The notes beneath the pieces were generated by a model. The model made no database searches, was not told the origin of the DNA, and saw only the letters and a list, made by a program, of their open reading frames with translations. DNA of 64,000 nt from Dichetophora obliterata (taxonomy: Eukaryota; Arthropoda; Insecta; Diptera; Sciomyzidae). Numbering within the stretch: the stretch's first letter is position 1; each line of letters opens with the position of its first letter. Positions 24,401-34,849 of the stretch are shown here, in pieces. The stretch is taken from positions 265,000,299-265,064,298 of the forward strand of contig OY986435.1 in assembly GCA_963920525.1 (NCBI GenBank), in the 5' to 3' direction. The translations under genes and the position numbers were made by a program.

Positions 24401-24594
24401 TTTTACATATAATTTTTACTATTTTTTAATTTCATTTTTGACCGAAAATTTAAAATTTGAAACCACTGTAAAAAAAAATTGTGACGTAGTGGAGCAAAAA
24501 GGGATTTGGACTTTTGTTATTGATGTCAAATACTATCGTTTCAGTTTGGTTTGGTTCACGCCCGAGACAATGACCTTCATTTTGTGTCACTGTG
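21412..24594 (+). mobile_element. Long-TIR DNA transposon LT-1 (possibly autonomous)
   Basis: The two ends are inverted repeats of about 532 bp (21412-21943) and 545 bp (24050-24594), both beginning CACAGTG inward. Shared blocks include CGGGCGTGAACCAAACCAAACT and TTTGACATCAATAACAAAAG. The flanks carry TTA on each side (21409-21411 and 24595-24597), a probable 3-bp target duplication, and the insertion lies in the decayed Copia. The arms are similar enough along their length to suggest a fairly young copy. CACWGTG-type ends and a 3-bp duplication fit the broad CMC (CACTA/Mirage/Chapaev) group, but this is only a suggestion. Confidence 0.85.
22226..24095 (+). CDS. LT-1 transposase, three exons, apparently intact
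   Basis: Exons are 22226-23471, 23532-23844 and 23915-24095. The introns (60 and 70 bp) begin GT and end AG; the total of 1740 nt gives 579 residues without a stop. The ATG at 22226 has a good context (TTTCAATGG). The N-terminus has paired cysteines (C11, C14, C55, C58, C92, C95), probably zinc-binding, around a GSMPFGVPMVWIDP segment. Candidate catalytic acids are D256 (RLFIDSS), D310 (ICCDLKVV) and a glutamate in SDEQGERFHQ (about 503-512), with a CFLC pair at 329-332, as in RNase H-fold DDE transposases. Exon 3 reads YRGKKTPDAILAEICW, which joins naturally to exon 2. From memory, similar uncharacterised proteins occur in many arthropods. The last 15 codons lie inside the right TIR. Confidence 0.8.
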
Positions 24595-24636
24595 TTATCA
24601 AATGCTTCTCATCACTGTACATTTTTCTACTTTGTT

Positions 24637-25292
24637 CCCTGCAGTGTAAGACTAGTCAGCATTAAAACATGAGTAGTATTTATACTAGTCAAAACAAACT
24701 AGTTTATATTTTGTCACGATTTACTAGTTGCAAAAGTAGTTTAAACCCAACTAGTTTTTGTCAAGTCACATTAAACCAGTTGTAAAACTAGCCAAAATCA
24801 AACTATACTACATATTATCAAAATCAACCAGTTCCAAAACCAGTTGGAGCTGGGTACCCCATTGGAACAAACTTATAATAAACAAATTAAAACATATAAA
24901 AACTAATGTAAAAACATGTAGTATACCATAAACACGGTATTTCATCAAATAGCTTTAACTTTAGCCTTTAGCTAATATTTTGTTGTAAAAATATATGTTC
25001 TTTGAACCTATGAACTATTGAAAAAATATGAACCTATGGACTAGTTTTAATTCGATAATTACTATATTGGTTAAAAACTAGTCACAACCCAACTAGAACT
25101 TTACTTTACATAAAAAATGAGTTGTTAACTAGTTAAAACCTTATCTATAGTAAGACAATTGTCTTTTCCAATGACATCACCACGTAAAAAATACCAGTCG
25201 GTTCTATGAGAATAGGACATAAATCGAACTAGTTGTTGGATATTTCCAACTATTTGTTGACTGGTATAAATCTAGTTGATAACACTGCAGGG
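24637..25292. mobile_element. Non-autonomous element rich in ACTAGT motifs
   Basis: The ends are inverted: CCCTGCAGTGT at 24637 and ACACTGCAGGG ending at 25292. About a dozen ACTAGT or near-ACTAGT hexamers (for example 24649, 24693, 24719, 25030, 25076 and 25130) are scattered in both orientations across the whole 656 bp. There is no coding frame. Repeated sub-terminal motifs of this kind are typical transposase binding sites in non-autonomous DNA transposons. No clear target duplication flanks it, so the superfamily is undecided. Confidence 0.6.
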
Positions 25293-26000
25293 TTAATTTC
25301 ATCAAACGAGGCTTATACATTCATGTTTTAACTGAATTCAATATTTAATTTTTCTCAAATAAAATACTCAATCGAAAAATTTATTTCAAGAAAGAACATT
25401 TAGAATAAAACTACAGTAACATTTAAAGTAAAATTAAGACCTATATTAAATATTACTCTGACGTAAGCTTTTAAATATTTGTTTAATCTCCCCTGTCAAA
25501 ATCCTTTGATTCTAAGTCTGAACTTATTTTGGTTGTTAGACTGTGCTATTATAGTCCAACACTAAAATGAAGTTCAAAAAAGTTTTAAGATCTTTATTGG
25601 AGGAAAATAAAACTCCACATCCGACTAAATTTTTAACTTCAAAATGATTTTGATTTGTTTTTTAGAAATTAAATAAATGCATTGCTTATGCATATCAGTT
25701 TTAAGAGAGTTAAGCACACTTATTGCAAAGTTTTCAAAAATTCTTTGTTATGAAATATTTAAATCTCTGCTGATTTTTGTTTTAGATATTAAAGACTTAC
25801 TTTTCTAATATAAGTTTTAATAGGTTTAATACTTAACCAAAAGTTTCAAAAATTATTTTGGTTTACAATCTCTGTTGTTTTTTGTTTTACACTCTCTGCT
25901 TCATCAAAAAATATTTTTATTTATGCACAAACTTAATATTTTTGTATGGCGAAACAAAAACTTTGTTCAATAAAGAAACCAGCAACGATATTTTTTTTAT
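25293..26000. other. No recognised feature
   Basis: AT-rich sequence between two DNA elements. No reading frame with motifs and no internal repeat was seen. Confidence 0.45.
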
Positions 26001-26772
26001 ATACGCCCATTCCACGCATAGCGCAATACTTTTTTTCAAAAATTGACCTCATGGCTTTCGATTTGTCTTATTTATAGGCTATAGGTTCCTATTACAATTC
26101 TAAGAACATAAGTTCATTTATTTTTTTTATCGCCATTCGTTAAAAAGTTATGGACCTTTCAATTCTGCAAATCGTCCGAAAACGCCAGAATTGGAAAATT
26201 TGTAATTAATTGTATCTTATAAATGAGGTATTGTTAGAAAGGTATTAGAAAGTAGTTTCTGGAAAAATTATATAATAATACAATTTTGGATATTAGGGTT
26301 GCCAACATATTAAAAAAAAATTTATTTGCTAATTTCTCAAAAAACGCGAAATTTTTTTTTTGCGTTTTTTTATTTTTTAAATTTAAAGAAGAATGTTGCC
26401 TTTCAGTCCAAAATAATTTTATGATGGAGCTTTTATATGTTTTTTCGCAATTTCAATTTTTGTGCACATACCTTATCATTTTGAGGCAATTTATCGCCCA
26501 CAAATTTTATAACGGTAAAGATATTTGCAAAGTTTAATCTGCAAAATGGTTTGTCTTATAAGGACCAACATTTTATTCATAAGTTTCGATGACCTAGCAC
26601 TTGACCTTGGTAGAGAAAACTGATAAATACGAAAAAAATATTTTTATTTTTTTTTTACTTTTATTTGTAAAAAGGTGAACAAAATTTTGTTTCAAGATTG
26701 CCATATTGAAGATTATTAAATTTAAACTGAGTTTGTTCCAAAAAGTTTTAAAATCGGTCGAAAATAAAAAAG

Positions 26773-29100
26773 TTATAATGGTTTGATCAGCTGATATATT
26801 AAAAAGTCCTTTGAAGCTGAATATCGTCGAGTTTTAATCTCCCTATTATTGATGGGAATAAAACTGTGTAACTTTTGTGTGCCGGTTATAGCTTGCACAT
26901 TTTTAAATTTTGACATCAACTCAGCTTAGCATTTTCAAAAGACTCTTTTAAGCAAAACCGATAACATATTGTTGACTCCTTTGTTATAGCCCATTCGTAA
27001 AGCTCTCTCGCGTTTGTTAATTGCTTTTCAAATGGTCTTTGAAGACTGGCTCTCATGGCATTTCGTTTGAAAGCTCCACCGATGCCATCACACGGCCCCT
27101 TACCATGCGATGTGGCAAAGAAATGCCACTCAGCGTCAAAATATTCTTCTTCTTTCCACTGGCAAAGCTGGTAGAAATTCTTTCTATTCTTATAGTGCGA
27201 TGCAGCTCCATCGGAAAAAAAAACTCATTCTTTAAATGTCGTTAAATCGAGCTCGTAAGACCAATAGAAATTCTTTTTGAAATTGAAACACCGCACTGAA
27301 ATTGTGGGTCGAACTTTCGGCTATTATGATAACGCTAAGATTTCCAACATCATTGCTGTCATCCTTGAAATAAATGGAGAACGGATGTATAGTGCATTGA
27401 TCATGAGACCAATATTGAGACTGTACAGCATTCTATTAAAAGTATAAAAAAAGTTTTGCAATAAATATTTTTCTACTGCAGATCAAGTATTTAAGGCATT
27501 GTAGGGTAAACGTTAGTTTTACCTGAATGACAAAATTGTAATTTTCTGAAAAATCACATATAACAACAAATTCTCCTGTTTTCAATGCTTCCTTCTGCAT
27601 TTTTAAATAATCCGCTTGTTTTTTAACGATGAAATCGTGTGGTACTAGCAAATCAACTTGTTTGCTGAATTCCGATATGAAAACATCTGTTGACTTCTTC
27701 ATATTTTCCAAATAGGTTTTACCTTAATGGAAAAAATAGATATTAAAATTTATGTTAAAATTCAATTAAATAATAGAAACGGCAAACTTGGTCCTGCTAA
27801 AAAAATAATAATTTGTAAATATAATTTGTAAATAATTTGTAAAATAATAATTTATTTGTAAATAAAGGTACAAATTCGTACCACTTTGATTAACCCATTG
27901 CTTGTACGCAACATTATCGAGGGAGTTTTCCTCCAAAACGTTTGCAATAAAATTTGCTAAAGCAACAACTCCAGAGCAGAGGTCACATTCTCTCAATTTG
28001 CATTTTTCAGTAGGGTGATTACAAAGCAGTAAGTCAAATAGATTGCGATATGAATCTATGCCAAATAGTTTCTTCATTGGTTCAAAAATTAATTTGACAT
28101 TTTGATGGTAGACACAAACACAGACAGAATGTGTTCCTCCCGTTTGGAGTGTCAAAATGCATTGCGGTGGTTTTAATGCTGCAAATTTGGAGAAGCCTAT
28201 TTTGGTGCCGATATGTGAAATCTTAAAAGATGCATTTGCTTCATCGAGATTTATTAGTAAAACACGCCTTTGCAGTGTAGATTTTTCATTGTTCTCGTTA
28301 ATGGTAACGTAGTCGCGCTTTACTGGGCAAGTGTGGCTGATGTCTTCACTCAAATAAAATTTCGTCACCATATCCACCAAATCTTGACTAATGACATTTG
28401 AGGCTAAACGTTTCATTGGGCCGCACATTATGCCTTTCTCAGCGACAAGCAATTTTACGTTGCTTGCAAAGCGCCAACTGATATTGAATCGAACGTGCAT
28501 TTTATTCGCTGTCTAGGACTGTGGGAGGACGGAAAGAATTTTGCATTTCTCCTCTTTATTTCAATTTTTCAGTTAATTGTTCCACTATTTCATCGATATC
28601 AGATCTTTTGAAATTTTGCTGGCCATATTTTTCGTTATATCATCCATGATATTCCGGCAGTACGACATTGATCTATTTATTTTTCGATATTCTATTTGTT
28701 CGACTCCTATTTCTGGGAGCAGCATATTAAGCTCACGAACGAACTGTTCCCTGTCACTCACTTCACCAGCTATGCTCGCAGTTTCTGCTTCAATATTTTC
28801 ACCACCAGCCTCCAAGTAATTCATAACTTCTTTCATAACATTTTCTGTTGCAATTGGCGCCTGCTTTTTGATTGCCTTCTCTTTGCTTAGTTGTAGACGG
28901 CAAGTTGAACAAATTTTCATTTCACCAGCCACTAAATCTCTGATTCCTAAATATTCCGCAGTTTCGACATGCTCTTGTGTTAAAAATCGCAATCGATCGC
29001 ACACGTGATGATTACGTTTTCCGAACAAATTGCAACAAGGTTTTGGGTGCATTTTTTTTAACTGACAGCCGATTTTCATGAAAGTTTTTACTTGTGACAA
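26773..29100 (-). pseudogene. LT-2 transposase, multi-exon, with lesions
   Basis: From 29100 the first part has cysteine pairs (PCCNLFG, CSTCRLQL). A frameshift near 28600 leads through EIVEQLTEKL and another near 28570 leads to a VLPQS-stop-TANKM segment, probably Trp to stop near 28520. Then come FNISWRFASNVKLLVAEKGI, LLINLDEANASFKISHIGTK and CNHPTEKCKLRECDLCSG. One intron (about 27885-27787) is uncertain; another (27531-27430, GT...AG) joins FSENYNFVIQ to NAVQSQYWSHDQ. After a stop or frameshift near 27240 the catalytic-looking block follows: FFSDGAASHYKN, DAEWHFFATSHGKGPCDGIGG. A last frameshift near 26925 leads to FKNVQAITGTQKLHSFIP, ending at 26773 inside the TIR. From memory the SDGAASHYKN and ATSHGKGPCDG motifs mark a family seen across arthropods. 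It is not functional here. Confidence 0.75.
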
Positions 29101-29109
29101 ATAATTTTT

Positions 29110-29730
29110 TTTATGTGATTATTCAATAGATCATTAAAACTAATTAACTTAACTATGGCAAAGCACGGCCAAAAAAGTTTAATTAATGTCAAATTAATTA
29201 AATAATCTAATAATTGATCGATTTTTCGGTCAAAGTCATGTGCAATTGAACATTTGGTTGTGAAAATAGCCACCTTTCAGTTAGAACACTAGCTTCTGGC
29301 GAAGCAAAAACTCGTTTCATTTCTATGGTGCATTTCGACAAACAATCGAACACCAATGAATATTGAAATAAATGAAGAAGCAACTAGAACAGATGGCAAC
29401 CCTCGATAGAGTTGATGGCGGTGATCTATAAATAGCCTACTGCTTTGAAATGTCATATGATTAGCAGCCATACAATTCATAAGAATGAATTCCAGAATCT
29501 GCACATTCATATGCTAGTTTAAACAGTGAGTTGATCACAGCTTAATCACTAAAAGACTACTGAAGAGGAATATGTAGCGATTTCCGAAACAGACTGTCTA
29601 GTCATCTAAGTGATTGACTCTATACAGAGTTGTTGTTGTTGTTGTTGTTGCTTCTTGAAAACTTACTTGATCTAAAGCTCACAATCTTAATTCATGTAAT
29701 TATTCAATAGATCATAAAAATTAATTATTT
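29110..29730. repeat. Repeat R2 copy inside LT-2, with direct terminal repeats
   Basis: About 33 bp containing ATTATTCAATAGATCAT occur at about 29116-29148 and again at 29694-29726, bracketing the segment. The inner part (29370-29690) is an inverted relative of 52915-53260: both share an (AAC)n/(GTT)n run, CTCTGTATAGAGTCAATCAC, CAGTCTGTTTCGGAAATCGC and GTTGCCATCTGTTCTAGTTG. It carries no coding frame. It sits just upstream of the LT-2 transposase start, so it may have displaced the promoter. Confidence 0.55.
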
Positions 29731-30722
29731 TTTTTTAATTTTGACGCGATTAAAAAATTTTTTACTTGTGAACAAGAACACCTGATTTAAAGTTTTGCCA
29801 GTGGAATGAAGAAGAACATTTTGACGCTGAGTGGCTGAGTGGCATTTCATTGCCACATCGTATGGTAATAAAAATCAAATCAATAATAGGAAGATTAAAA
29901 CTCGACGATATTCATCTTCAGAGGGCTTTTTAATATATCAGCTGATCAAACCATCATAACTTTTTTGTTTCGCGACCGATTTTAAAACTTTTTGGAACAA
30001 ACTCAGTTTAAATTTAATAATCTTCAATATGGCAATCTTGAAACAAAATTTTGTTCACCTTTTTACAAATAAAAGTAGAAAAAAAATAAAAAAATATTTT
30101 TTTCGTATTTACCAGTTTTCTCTACCAAGGTCAAGTGTTAGGTCATCGAAACTTATGAATAAAATGTTGGTCCTTATAAGACAAACCATTTTGCAGATTA
30201 AACTTTGCAAATATCTTTACCGTTATAAAATTTGTGGGCGATAAATTGCCTCAAAATGATAAGGTATGTGCACAAAAATTGAAATTGCGAAAAAATATAA
30301 AAAAGCTCCATCATAAAAATATTTTGGACTGAAAGGCAGCATTCTTCTCTAAATTTAAGAAATAAAAAATCGCAAAAAAATTACGCGTTTTTTGAGAAAT
30401 TAGCAAATAAATTTTTTTTTAATATGTTGGCAACACTAACATCCAAAATTTTAAAATTATATAATTTTTCCATAAAGTACTTTTTAATACCTTTCTAACG
30501 GTACCTCATTTATAAAAATTGGATTTAAACTGACGTAAATACAATAAATTTAAAATTTTCCAATTCTGGCGTTTTCGGACGATTGGCAGAATCGAAAGGT
30601 CCATAACCTTTTAACGAATGGCGATAAAAAAAAATAAATTAACTTATGTTCTTAGAAGAAAAATAAAACAAATCGAAGGCCATGAGACGGACCCGTTTTG
30701 CGTTATGCTTGGAATGGGCGTA

Positions 30723-32460
30723 CAATAAAATTTTTAAATTCACCCTCCAGGAAAAATCGGACTTTTTAACACAGCAGGGAGGAATGTTTCCCTCTAATGA
30801 CATGCTATGTAAAAAAAGCAATGGAGTGTGCAACAAAGGGGAATGCTTCCTACATTCCATGGAATGTTTCCTGGTAACATCCGGGAATGCTCACATTTCC
30901 TGGAGGGCATGTTTCTTGAACGAACCTGTACGTTTTTGGTTCGCGAAATATGTATTTATACCAATGTTTGTATCCCATCACACCACAATGATTTGTTAAT
31001 TGTGATAAGTTTCTGACCATAAATTTCTTAGAACTCTTTCACATTTCCAAATGTTTGTTAAAAAGCATTAACAATTTATATCGAATGGAAATTCAAAGAA
31101 CTACCGAAGCGATTTTAAAACAAATTTCAGCTTTAATTTATTTATATTCTGTAATGATAAAGCGATTTCTTATGAATGTGTTGACGTTGTTGGTAGGCAA
31201 CACACTCACACAAACACACATTTCACAATTTTCTCACCTGAAAACTAAGAAAAAAGTCTGCAGAAGAAAAAACAGAAAAATGCATTACAGCCCAGCAACG
31301 CACTCATACACGCACTTGCAACATTAATTATATCCTGCAGCAGTATGTTTAAGTGCTTCTCTAACTGCATGTTTGTGAAAGTGTGGGAGAGTGTATGTGT
31401 GTATATGTGACTGGGTCTGCCTGAGTAATAAAATTAATTCACTTAATTACTTCGCTACATTTAGAACTGAAGTTCATTTTACACTATTTTTTTTATTTTC
31501 TTTATTACTTTAGTATTTGCTGTTGTTTTTTTGGATTGTTGTTGTTGTGTGCTTCAAGCGCTCGAACAAATTAGACAAAAAGAATACAAAAAAGTATCAT
31601 TAACAACTCCTTCTCGGTTTGGTGTTTTAATTTTTGAGCATTCCCTTTTAGTGTCTGCCATCCTTGGAGCAGCTTAGCAGTTGAGCACCTTGACGCCTTG
31701 AGTGCGCTGCTGAAGTTAATGTTGTAGCGGTCGTGAAAGTGGCGAAGGTGTTGATGATGCCGTAGGTGTTGCTGCTGCTATTTTTGTTGCCACTTTGCTT
31801 CAAGTGTCTACTTGGAGTATCATTGAAGTGAACAACTGCATAAATTTTATCGAATGCGTTGTCTGTGTTTCTGACATTTAAGAATCGCGGCAAATGTTGC
31901 GGGTGCGCCAGCGCGTTGCTTGTGTGGTTGCTGACTTCAGGAAATTTAATGAGTTATTTAACTGACAGAGAAGACATAGCGTTGGGAAGTTGCAAATTTC
32001 TCCTCACACTAAAGTTAAAAATCTCCATCGTAGAAAAAAAAATAATTAAATAATCCGTGACTGGCGGAAATAGTAAAAATTTAATTTGTGCCCAAAAAAA
32101 TAAAGACATTTAAAATATCGAATGCAACACCTTCATATCATGCAATCATTCCAGACCGTAAAATCAAAACCTCACACTATACCATCATAAAATCATATCA
32201 TGACATGATGCCGATCTAAATATAGCTATCACATCACACCATATAACATACTAATATTGTACCAAATTGGTATAGCTCCCATTGGTTTTCTAAGCTTAAG
32301 TTAATTAATAATAACTCTTCTTTTGGAAAGAGAACGCTATGAGCAGTGCTGCCACTCTTCTGTAGAACTCTACCAAATGTGGTTTTTTAAGTTGTTCGGC
32401 GGTGATTCGATATTGAGGGTCATATTTTAAGGACGCGTCACATTTAGGGGAGAGAGATGA
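30723..32460. other. No gene; host-like non-coding DNA
   Basis: The segment 30775-30915 repeats GGAATG...TTTCC words irregularly. The part from 31190 to 31410 has CA/GT-rich runs, and 31640-31930 is the least AT-rich part of the region. Its open frames (minus 31648-31893) encode a low-complexity peptide I do not recognise. From 32090 to 32260 ATCAT-rich sequence follows. Nothing supports a gene. Confidence 0.4.
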
Positions 32461-32688
32461 AAGATATCATCGTTATCTAAGAATGAGAAAAAATCGACTG
32501 TTGAAAATCAATATTGTGTAAGCTGTTTTTAAATATATTTAACTTTAATTTTTTTTTTTTCAAAAGTCTAATCAAAGGACTCAACAAAAATAGTTTTAAC
32601 TGTATCGTTCTGAAGAATGAGAAATCTGGCGGGCGCCATCTTGTGTGAGAGTGACAAAGCTCAAAATAATAACACTATATGCATATTC

Positions 32689-33975
32689 TAGGGAGTCCAA
32701 TCCCGGAAGCTTATCTCAATCCCAGGATCCAGGGATTAATTCGGGATTGAAAACTTTAATAAGTCAATAATTCAAAGCCTTTTTGACACAATTTTTTATT
32801 ATTTATTACTTGAAACTAAAAAATGTAAATTAATTCATTTATAGAGTAAAAAAAAAACAAAACACATTAAGGGTATTCACAATTGCGTTGTTTTCAGTGT
32901 AGTTAAAAAACCCCGTAGAATTGATGCCTCACTTCACCAAGCGGTTTTTATATTTTTTGTTGTTTTACATGAAATCTCTAAAAACCAAAAGTGTGGTAAT
33001 TTTAAGTAGCCCAATGATATGTTTAATGAATGTGGTTTATAAAGTTCCATAAACATCTGATTGGTTGCCAGTTATTTTCTAATAGCAAAAATGGAAGAAG
33101 CTCAAAATGCAAGTTAAACTTTTTTAATGCCATATATTAATACAATATATCACATTTGATAGTTAATTTATTTGCATAGTAACAAAAGCTGTAGTGAAAA
33201 TTTCCTAACCACAAATTTTATTTTAAAGGGTGCTCATAATTGTGGTTTTCAACTATGGCAAAAAACCACAATACCACGATACCACAAAATTGTGAATACC
33301 CTTATTGTTAATAAACACAAAGAAACTAAAATAATATTAATGACTTGCAATTAGTTAAAATAACAAAATATATAAAAAAATTAAATACAGAAAATTTTAA
33401 GGTATAATTATATAAAAGTTAAACATATTTTTTAGACACCGTCTTCATGTTTTTTTCTGTTTAAGGCAAATTAAGGTTGGAAAAGACTTTTCAGCCAAGA
33501 AAGCTGTTCAACGCGTATTTTTTTCATTATAGAGTTTTGTTCGGATATTATTACAAATATAACGCGCTTATGAGAAGCACCGTTCTGTTTCTATGCTAGT
33601 TGGAGAATTAGATGTGCAATAATCGTAAGCAATTTGTAAGTTTCGATCACGATTGCCTTCACCACAAAACAAAATTATTTCGTGAGTCAGAATATCTGAT
33701 AATTCTGAAAAACATAGCTGACTTCCTGATATTGCAAATTCTTCTCAAACGTTGCAAAGTCTCCAGCGATTCACACTCATCGTCCTTATAATTTTTTTTC
33801 AGCCCCAATAAAAGGTTTTTATAATTCTATATTCATATCATTTTAAGTTGAAAAGGTTGCATTGACATGAATATATGTAATAGATTTTTTATTTAAAAAT
33901 CTCAGGATCCCGGAAAGAAAATCCTGTGACTTAAAGAGGCTTAAATCGTTCGGGATTCCAGGATTGACTTCCTTC
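32689..33975. mobile_element. Non-autonomous DNA element N1, copy 1
   Basis: The ends are inverted (TAGGGAGTCCAATCCCGG and, read on the minus strand at the right end, GGAAGTCAATCCTGG). A second copy lies at 45057-46198 with matching ends and interior. TAGGG ends suggest a hAT-type origin, but the target duplications are too diverged to confirm. There is no transposase frame. A nested MITE occupies 32869-33303. Confidence 0.6.
32869..33303. mobile_element. MITE nested in N1 copy 1
   Basis: It is bounded by AAGGGTATTCACAATT and its inverted partner AATTGTGAATACCCTT, with ATT on both sides (32866-32868 and 33304-33306) as a likely 3-bp target duplication. It is 435 bp long with no coding frame. 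The same insert is at the same site in N1 copy 2 (45489-45939). Confidence 0.65.
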
Positions 33976-34849
33976 GTATATACTCAAAGCTTTCAAAAAC
34001 TTGCCTAAAAGTTTACACTAAATTTGTATGACTTACACTTACTCCGACTGTTCAACAGCTACTGCAACGTTTAAAAATGGCTTTGAAATTAGTTTGTATA
34101 CTTGCTAAGTCCTAAAGATGTATATAAAGGCGGGTCAAATTTGAAATCAGCGATGCTCTGTGAAAATCGTATAAATCATATTATTTTAAGAATTTTTTGC
34201 GAAGAAACCATATATTTATTGTAAACTTAGGTCCTCCGAATTTTGAAAAAAAATAATCACATAAAAATAAATAATTGTTTATCAGGCAGGTTCTGCAATT
34301 CACTTTAGAGTGAAAATATCGAATTTAATTATGATTCCATTTCACTTTCAGTCGAAAGTTAAAAAGTTTTAACTGTATCGTGAAGAATGAGAAATCTGGC
34401 GCCATCTTGTGTGAGAGTGACAAAGCTCAAAGTAATAACGCTATATCTAAAGTATGTGTGTGGCCAACACTCAAGGTAAAAGTGAAGCCTTCTGAAAATT
34501 TTAGAAATTTTTAGTACAACGACTTTTTCATAAATCATCGTTGTTTAAGAATGAAAGAAAATCGACTCGAAAATCAATATTTTTTAAGTTTTTTTTTTTT
34601 AATATTTTTAACTTTAATTTTTTTTCAAAAGTCTAATCAAAGGACTAAACAAAAATATTTTTAGCTGTATCGTTTGGTCAGTGTACAGTAGTGGTCACGA
34701 ATTTAGCACACTTAAAAAAGTAAAGTGAATACTTATATTTTCCATTTATTTGTTGTAAATTTTTAATTAATTTTTTTTTAGTGTATATATTATGTCTTCT
34801 TTATTCCTAATATACATTTTTTTATTTCAATACCTTTTTGGCAGTTTTG

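Larger units (their letters stand above)
26001..30722 (-). mobile_element. Long-TIR DNA transposon LT-2
   Basis: Inverted arms run from about 26001-26880 and 29870-30722. Matching outer blocks are TACGCCCATTCCA and CTCATGGC-TTCGATTTG, and the inner block is CCTATTATTGATGGGAAT against its complement near 29872. The right arm also contains a rearranged fragment of the transposase coding region (29790-29865). The transposase gene lies on the minus strand between the arms. At ~4.7 kb it is the largest DNA element here. A separate repeat (29110-29730) is inserted upstream of the gene. Confidence 0.75.
32465..34685 (+). repeat. Dispersed repeat R3 fragments around an inserted element
   Basis: The segment 32465-32685 (CAAAAGTCTAATCAAAGGAC; GAGAAATCTGGCG; TCTTGTGTGAGAGTGACAAAG) recurs in pieces at 34365-34440 and 34545-34680, and more weakly near 41640-41700. 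The segment 34003-34115 (CAACAGCTACTGCAA...GTTTAAA) resembles 42290-42370. The first copy is interrupted at 32689 by the element described next. No coding capacity is seen. Confidence 0.5.

Noticed and set aside
31648..31893. Possible small minus-strand gene in a less AT-rich patch
   Set aside because: The peptide is rich in Ser, Thr and Asn with no motif; the start context and conservation are unknown. Composition alone is not enough.
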